Assembly (NCBI RefSeq): GCF_965118895.1
Contig: NZ_CBCPJJ010000010.1
Location: 62,001 to 126,000, forward strand
Direction: 5' to 3'
From: Rahnella inusitata_A
Lineage (GTDB): Bacteria > Pseudomonadota > Gammaproteobacteria > Enterobacterales > Enterobacteriaceae
Length of the DNA stretch: 64,000 nucleotides
Positions 60,009-64,000 of this stretch are shown here, one piece after another (position 1 is the first letter of the stretch; each line of letters starts with the position of its first letter). Both the position numbers and the translations under genes were made by a program. Under the pieces are notes generated by a model. The model was given only the letters and a program-made list of their open reading frames with translations. It was not told the origin of the DNA and made no database searches.

Positions 60009-60731
60009 TTAGCGCGTTGCCCAGCCTTGTTTATGCAATGCGTCCAGCATAAACGGACGCTGTTCCTTTTTAAGCGTGCGAACGATCAAATCACTCCAGG
60101 TATCGCGACGGGCGTTGCTGTCGCGCTGAAGATAATATTCGCTTAGTTCTTCGTCATACTGCGCCAGTACAGCTTTATCCACCGGCTGATAACTATTTTC
60201 ATGCACCAGCAAAGACTGCGGCATGCGTGGCTTCACCTGGTGATCCTGCGCAGGCGTCCCGATGCAAAAACCAAACAGCGGCATGACAAATTTTGGCAAT
60301 TTCAGCAGGGTCACAACGTCTTCGACCTGATTGCGGATGCCGCCAATAAACACGCCGCCGAGCCCGAGAGATTCTGCCGCCGTCATGGCATTCTGCGCCA
60401 TCAGTGCGGTATCAACGCAGCCCAGCAACAGTTGTTCTGCAAGACCCAGTTCCGCTTCGGGATTGATCTGCTGATTACGATTGAAATCGGCACAGAAAAC
60501 CCAAAACTCAGCGGCACTGGCGACATACTTCTGGCCACCGGTGTATTCCACCAGTTTTTCGCGCAGTGCCGGATCGGTAATGCGGATAATCGAAGAGCAC
60601 TGCAAAAAACTTGACGTCGATGCGCCCTGAGCCGCCGCAATGATCGCCTCGCGCTGTTCGTCTGACACAGGCTTATCGGTAAAAGCACGAATGGAGCGGT
60701 GTGAACGCAGGAGATCGATAGTCGGTGTCAT
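60009..60731 (-). CDS. nfsA: oxygen-insensitive NADPH nitroreductase NfsA
   Basis: 240 aa FMN enzyme. NfsA features are RSHRSIRAFTDKPVSDEQREAIIAAAQGASTSSFLQ, GCVDTALMAQNAMTAAESLGLGGVFIGGIRN and the RDSNARRDTWSD region. It reduces nitroaromatics and quinones with NADPH. It is upstream of rimK. The ybjC gene that lies between grxA and nfsA in E. coli is absent here. Confidence 0.94.
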   Translation of the reverse strand: MTPTIDLLRSHRSIRAFTDKPVSDEQREAIIAAAQGASTSSFLQCSSIIRITDPALREKLVEYTGGQKYVASAAEFWVFCADFNRNQQINPEAELGLAEQLLLGCVDTALMAQNAMTAAESLGLGGVFIGGIRNQVEDVVTLLKLPKFVMPLFGFCIGTPAQDHQVKPRMPQSLLVHENSYQPVDKAVLAQYDEELSEYYLQRDSNARRDTWSDLIVRTLKKEQRPFMLDALHKQGWATR

Positions 60732-60863
60732 GAAGAGTCCTTGGACTTAAAAGTGTAAACATCAGCGCTCAATGATTGATGCAGTGAGCACAGTTTGCAA
60801 GGTTTCGGGATCCAAATGCTGTAACAATGTGCAGTCCCTAAAAATACCAGCAGGTTCATTTGG

Positions 60864-60900
60864 ATAGGTCAAAGGTATCGGACTGACAGGTAATTCCTGC
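60864..60900 (+). promoter_or_regulatory. candidate OxyR site upstream of grxA
   Basis: ATAG-N7-GTAT-N7-ACAG-N7-CTGC (60864-60900) keeps the four-element, 10-bp spacing of the OxyR consensus with 12 of 16 key positions. A CATAGT box at 60924-60929 lies downstream. grxA is an OxyR target in E. coli, so induction by peroxide is likely. Confidence 0.5.
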
Positions 60901-61012
60901 TTTTTTTTATGGTTTGCAACAGGCATAGTAGCGACATCAAAAAAGGTGATGCAGTTAACAAAACCAATCATTTCCTTTTCATTCATTTTTTAAAACAAAC
61001 AAAGGAGTCTCC

Positions 61013-61279
61013 ATGTTTGCAGTAATCTTCGGGCGTCCTGGCTGTCCTTATTGTGTTCGTGCAAAAGAGTTGGCTGAAAAACTGACTGAAGAACGTGATG
61101 ATTTCAACTTCCGCTATATCGATATCCATGCTGAAGGTATCACTAAAGCCGATCTGGAAAAAACCGTTGGTAAACCGGTTGAAACCGTTCCGCAGATTTT
61201 CCTCGATCAGCAACACATTGGCGGCTTCACTGATTTCGAAGCATACGCGAAAGAACATCTGGCATTGTTCAGCAACTAA
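61013..61279 (+). CDS. grxA: glutaredoxin 1
   Basis: 88 aa thioredoxin-fold protein with active site CPYC (11-14) and the glutathione-binding TVPQIFLDQQHIGGFTDFE. It reduces ribonucleotide reductase and mixed disulphides with glutathione. AAAGGAG precedes the ATG. It is convergent with ybjM across a bidirectional terminator. Confidence 0.96.
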   Translation: MFAVIFGRPGCPYCVRAKELAEKLTEERDDFNFRYIDIHAEGITKADLEKTVGKPVETVPQIFLDQQHIGGFTDFEAYAKEHLALFSN

Positions 61280-61353
61280 TTGTTCTGTAACGCCTGCCAG
61301 TCACTGAACCAGCGATTCACCGGTTCAGTCATAAAAAAAAGATACACACAGCA

Positions 61354-61378
61354 AAAAGGCGCTCACTGAGCGCCTTTT
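61354..61378. terminator. bidirectional terminator between grxA and ybjM
   Basis: AAAAGGCGCTCA (61354-61365) and TGAGCGCCTTTT (61367-61378) form a stem with A and T runs on either side. Confidence 0.88.
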
Positions 61379-61399
61379 CTTTTGGCCGGAATCCGGCAT

Positions 61400-61774
61400 T
61401 TATCTGGGTTGCCTGAACTGCCGGTACACCGTAATCAGCAACTGGACCAGCATCGCGCCGAGCACACACCAGAATATCGCACTGGTGGCGTAGGCGATTT
61501 CCTGCACCGGCGGGTGGACGCGGGGGAAAAATGCCCAGCGTAATAAAAAGCAAACAGGTATCGATGTCAGTCCGCCGATGAAAGAGGAAAATATCGGCGA
61601 CTCCCTGGCAATCAATCCCGTCACAATGCCAGGCAACAGGAAGAGCAGCAGACCGTATTCCGGTCCGGGTGCGTTGGTTCTGACTACGATCCAACTATTT
61701 TTTAATGAGATAAAAATCACGATAAAAAATATACAACAAAGTACAGGGGCTCTGACCGTGCGCCAAAGTGCCAT
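61400..61774 (-). CDS. ybjM: inner-membrane protein YbjM
   Basis: 124 aa, four membrane segments. Weak but consistent similarity to E. coli YbjM (GLLLFLLPGIVTGLIARES, FWCVLGAMLVQLLI) plus the conserved position between grxA and ybjL. Function unknown. Confidence 0.8.
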   Translation of the reverse strand: MALWRTVRAPVLCCIFFIVIFISLKNSWIVVRTNAPGPEYGLLLFLLPGIVTGLIARESPIFSSFIGGLTSIPVCFLLRWAFFPRVHPPVQEIAYATSAIFWCVLGAMLVQLLITVYRQFRQPR

Positions 61775-62100
61775 TTTACTTCCTCCTTAAAGTTGGCGAG
61801 TTTTCACAGGCTGTATTCAATGTCTCTGATGCGTTCCGTTACCTGAATGAGCCCTCTGGCTCCCTTCCCTGACGCGCCACGCAATCCCGCGTAACACAAA
61901 TTAAGTGTTTACATCATTTTATCCGGGCTTTTCTCTGGCTGTAGAGACATTCTGTGACTAAAATGACGCCCGAAACCTGCTTTCCCCGTTGTCTGTACTA
62001 CTCAACCACGGTAATAGCCGGCTAGGAATTTTCTCTTTCTGAATCTATCCTTTACATTCTCCCATATCAAGAATTTGTTGGTAAACAATAAGTTATCCTT
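61775..62100. other. ybjM/ybjL divergent region
   Basis: 326 bp with no gene. It holds the ybjL and ybjM promoters; I could not define boxes or an operator. Confidence 0.35.
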
Positions 62101-63783
62101 GTGAATATAAACGTCGCTAGTTTGTTAAACGGGAATTACATCCTGTTATTATTTGTAGTTTTGGCGCTCGGTCTGTGCCTTGGAAAAGTGCGTCTGGGCT
62201 CTGTCCAGCTCGGAAATTCTATCGGCGTATTAGTAGTTTCCCTGCTTTTAGGCCAGCAGCATTTCAGCATTAACACCGAAGCGTTGAATCTCGGCTTTAT
62301 GCTGTTTATTTTCTGCGTCGGCGTTGAAGCCGGACCCAACTTTTTTTCGATTTTCTTCCGCGACGGCAAAAACTACTTCATGCTGGCGCTGGTGATGGTC
62401 GGCACCGCCATGTTGCTGGCACTCGGACTTGGGCGGTTCTTCGGCTGGGACATCGGCCTCACCGCCGGCATGCTCGCCGGTTCCATGACCTCCACACCGG
62501 TGCTGGTGGGCGCAGGAGATACGTTGCGCAATACCATGGGCGGCAACAAACTCCTCGGCCCTGAGCTGGATAACCTGAGCCTCGGCTACGCCCTCACCTA
62601 TCTCATCGGGCTGGTCAGCCTGATCTTCGGTGCGCGTTACCTGCCAAAACTGCAACATCAGGATTTACCAACCAGCGCCCAGCAAATCGCCCGCGAACGC
62701 GGTCTGGATACCGACAGCAAGCGCAAAGTCTATCTGCCGGTTATTCGCGCGTACCGCGTTGGCCAGGAACTGGTAGCCTGGGCTGACGGCAAAAACCTTC
62801 GCGAACTGGGGATCTACCGCCAGACCGGATGCTATATCGAACGTATCCGCCGTAACGGGATTTTAGCAACGCCCGACGGTGACGCTGTGTTACAGGTCGG
62901 CGATGAGATTTCGCTGGTCGGCTATCCGGATGCACATTCACGTCTGGATCCGAGTTTCCGCAACGGCAAAGAAGTCTTCGACCGCGACCTGCTCGATATG
63001 CGTATCGTGACTGAAGAAGTCGTGGTGAAAAACAATCATGCAGTCGGTAAACGTCTGAGCCAGCTAAATCTGACCGATCAGGGTTGCTTCCTTAACCGCG
63101 TCATCCGCAGTCAGATAGAAATGCCGATCGACGACAGCATTGTGCTCAATAAAGGTGATGTGTTGCAGGTCAGCGGTGATGCGCGTCGTGTAAAAAGTGT
63201 GGCAGACCGCATCGGGTTTATCTCTGTACACAGTCAGGTTACCGATTTACTGGCCTTCTGCGCCTTCTTTATCGTCGGCCTGATGATTGGCCTCATCACC
63301 TTCCAGTTTAAAAACTTCAGCTTCGGCATTGGTAATGCCGCCGGTCTGCTGTTCGCCGGTATCATGCTCGGCTTCCTGCGTGCCAACCACCCTACTTTCG
63401 GCTACATCCCGCAAGGTGCGTTGAACATGGTGAAAGAGTTCGGCCTGATGGTATTTATGGCGGGTGTCGGCCTGAGCGCAGGCGCGGGGATTAACAACGG
63501 GCTGGGTGCTATTGGCGGACAGATGCTGATTTCCGGGCTTATCGTCAGCCTGGTGCCGGTTATCATCTGCTTCATCTTTGGTGCTTATGTTCTGCGCATG
63601 AACCGGGCCTTGCTGTTTGGCGCGATCATGGGAGCACGAACCTGTGCGCCCGCGATGGAAATCATCAGTGATACCGCGCGAAGCAACATTCCGGCGCTCG
63701 GCTACGCCGGAACCTACGCTATCGCTAACGTATTACTGACGCTGGCCGGGACATTGATCGTCATCATCTGGCCGGGAGCATGA
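62101..63783 (+). CDS. ybjL: AspT/YidE/YbjL-family transporter YbjL
   Basis: 560 aa, near the E. coli 561. Two blocks of about five membrane helices flank two TrkA-C domains (residues about 200-375: RAYRVGQELVAWADGKNLRELGIYRQTGCYIERI; DDSIVLNKGDVLQVSGD). Family signatures are GSMTSTPVLVGAGDTLRN and MGARTCAPAMEIISDTARSNIPALGYAGTYAIANVLLTLAG. It is a putative aspartate:alanine-type antiporter; substrate unproven. It starts with GTG at 62101. Confidence 0.93.
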   Translation: MNINVASLLNGNYILLLFVVLALGLCLGKVRLGSVQLGNSIGVLVVSLLLGQQHFSINTEALNLGFMLFIFCVGVEAGPNFFSIFFRDGKNYFMLALVMVGTAMLLALGLGRFFGWDIGLTAGMLAGSMTSTPVLVGAGDTLRNTMGGNKLLGPELDNLSLGYALTYLIGLVSLIFGARYLPKLQHQDLPTSAQQIARERGLDTDSKRKVYLPVIRAYRVGQELVAWADGKNLRELGIYRQTGCYIERIRRNGILATPDGDAVLQVGDEISLVGYPDAHSRLDPSFRNGKEVFDRDLLDMRIVTEEVVVKNNHAVGKRLSQLNLTDQGCFLNRVIRSQIEMPIDDSIVLNKGDVLQVSGDARRVKSVADRIGFISVHSQVTDLLAFCAFFIVGLMIGLITFQFKNFSFGIGNAAGLLFAGIMLGFLRANHPTFGYIPQGALNMVKEFGLMVFMAGVGLSAGAGINNGLGAIGGQMLISGLIVSLVPVIICFIFGAYVLRMNRALLFGAIMGARTCAPAMEIISDTARSNIPALGYAGTYAIANVLLTLAGTLIVIIWPGA

Positions 63784-63851
63784 CGTAACTCATTGAAGTG
63801 TAATATGGGAAAATAAAATCAATAATTTTTTTATATTTTTGCCACATGAAA

Positions 63852-63880
63852 CGAACTTTTACAGAGGGCAGCAGTCTTAA
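63852..63880 (+). promoter_or_regulatory. sigma-E promoter of rybB
   Basis: CGAACTT (63852-63858) and TCTTAA (63875-63880), 16 bp apart, fit the sigma-E consensus GGAACTT-N16-TCTRA. The RNA start expected 6 bp downstream (63886) coincides with the conserved RybB 5' end. Confidence 0.8.
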
Positions 63881-63885
63881 TTAGT

Positions 63886-63967
63886 GCCACTGCTTTTCTT
63901 TGAAGTCCCCAAATTTGGAGAGCCCGTGAATCCCGCCCTATTAGGTTCAAGATTCCCGGGTTTTTTA
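63886..63967 (+). ncRNA. rybB: RybB small regulatory RNA
   Basis: The 5' end GCCACTGCTTTTCTTTGA is identical to E. coli RybB as I recall it; this is the seed that pairs with outer-membrane porin mRNAs with Hfq. The middle keeps GTCCCC..GGAG, and the 3' end is a stem (CCCGTGAATC 63923-63932 with GATTCCCGGG 63951-63960) followed by TTTTTT. The E. coli gene also adjoins ybjL. A sigma-E promoter stands directly upstream, so envelope stress should induce it to lower porin synthesis. Confidence 0.93.
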
Positions 63968-64000
63968 TTATCTGAATTTTGTCACCACACTCTCTGCAAC

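Noticed and set aside
60762..60986. 74-aa minus-strand frame between nfsA and grxA
   Set aside because: It runs through the grxA promoter and candidate OxyR site, has no ribosome site and is not similar to YbjC, which occupies this place in E. coli.

Overview
The window is chromosomal DNA from a motile Gram-negative enterobacterium (order Enterobacterales). Three blocks are colinear with E. coli K-12 loci: fliA-fliZ/cystine uptake, fliC-fliD-fliS-fliT with fliE/fliF-fliR, and rlmC-ybjO-potIHGF-ybjN-rimK-nfsA-grxA-ybjM-ybjL-rybB. The fusion of these blocks, a FoxA-type ferrioxamine receptor, an OprD-type porin and the flagellin sequence point to the Yersiniaceae (Rahnella/Ewingella/Serratia-like). 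That genus guess is inference. No rRNA, tRNA, CRISPR array, intact insertion sequence or prophage was seen.

Layout. 1-2.6 kb: small unknown genes, the first a lipoprotein frame broken by one amber codon, then wrbA. 2.7-7.7 kb: a stand-alone EF-G paralogue, an ArsR-type regulator, and a LysR regulator divergent from a two-gene ChrA-type transporter. 7.7-12.7 kb: a Bor/Iss-like lipoprotein, a periplasmic GH3 glycosidase, and foxA behind a 19-bp Fur box. 13-19.4 kb is a patchwork of single genes: a Cys-rich lipoprotein, DUF523, two GNAT proteins, OsmC divergent from a GntR/FCD regulator, and a TetR regulator with a DUF1348 gene. It also holds gene remnants and a dispersed intergenic repeat. 19.4-22.5 kb: an orphan iron-siderophore binding protein, an L,D-transpeptidase and a 0.7-kb highly structured non-coding stretch.

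22.5-31.6 kb (tcyN, tcyL, tcyJ, dcyD, fliZ, fliA and fliC on the minus strand; fliD, fliS and fliT on plus) links cystine/D-cysteine handling to the flagellar sigma factor and filament genes. fliC and fliD each carry a clear sigma-28 promoter. 31.8-37.7 kb is an island of small or unknown genes between fliT and fliE: an AraC regulator, a GhoT/OrtT-like peptide, a Pmp3 protein, several orphans, a GNAT protein and a bestrophin. 37.8-49.6 kb is the basal-body and export block: fliE on the minus strand, then fliF-G-H-I-J-K, fliL-M-N-O-P and fliQ-R on plus, with many start/stop overlaps and a repeat-like insertion between fliP and fliQ.

49.6-64 kb: an OprD porin with a periplasmic histidine phosphatase, rlmC, ybjO, the putrescine importer potFGHI, ybjN, rimK, nfsA, then grxA behind a possible OxyR site, ybjM, ybjL and the sigma-E-dependent small RNA rybB at the right edge.
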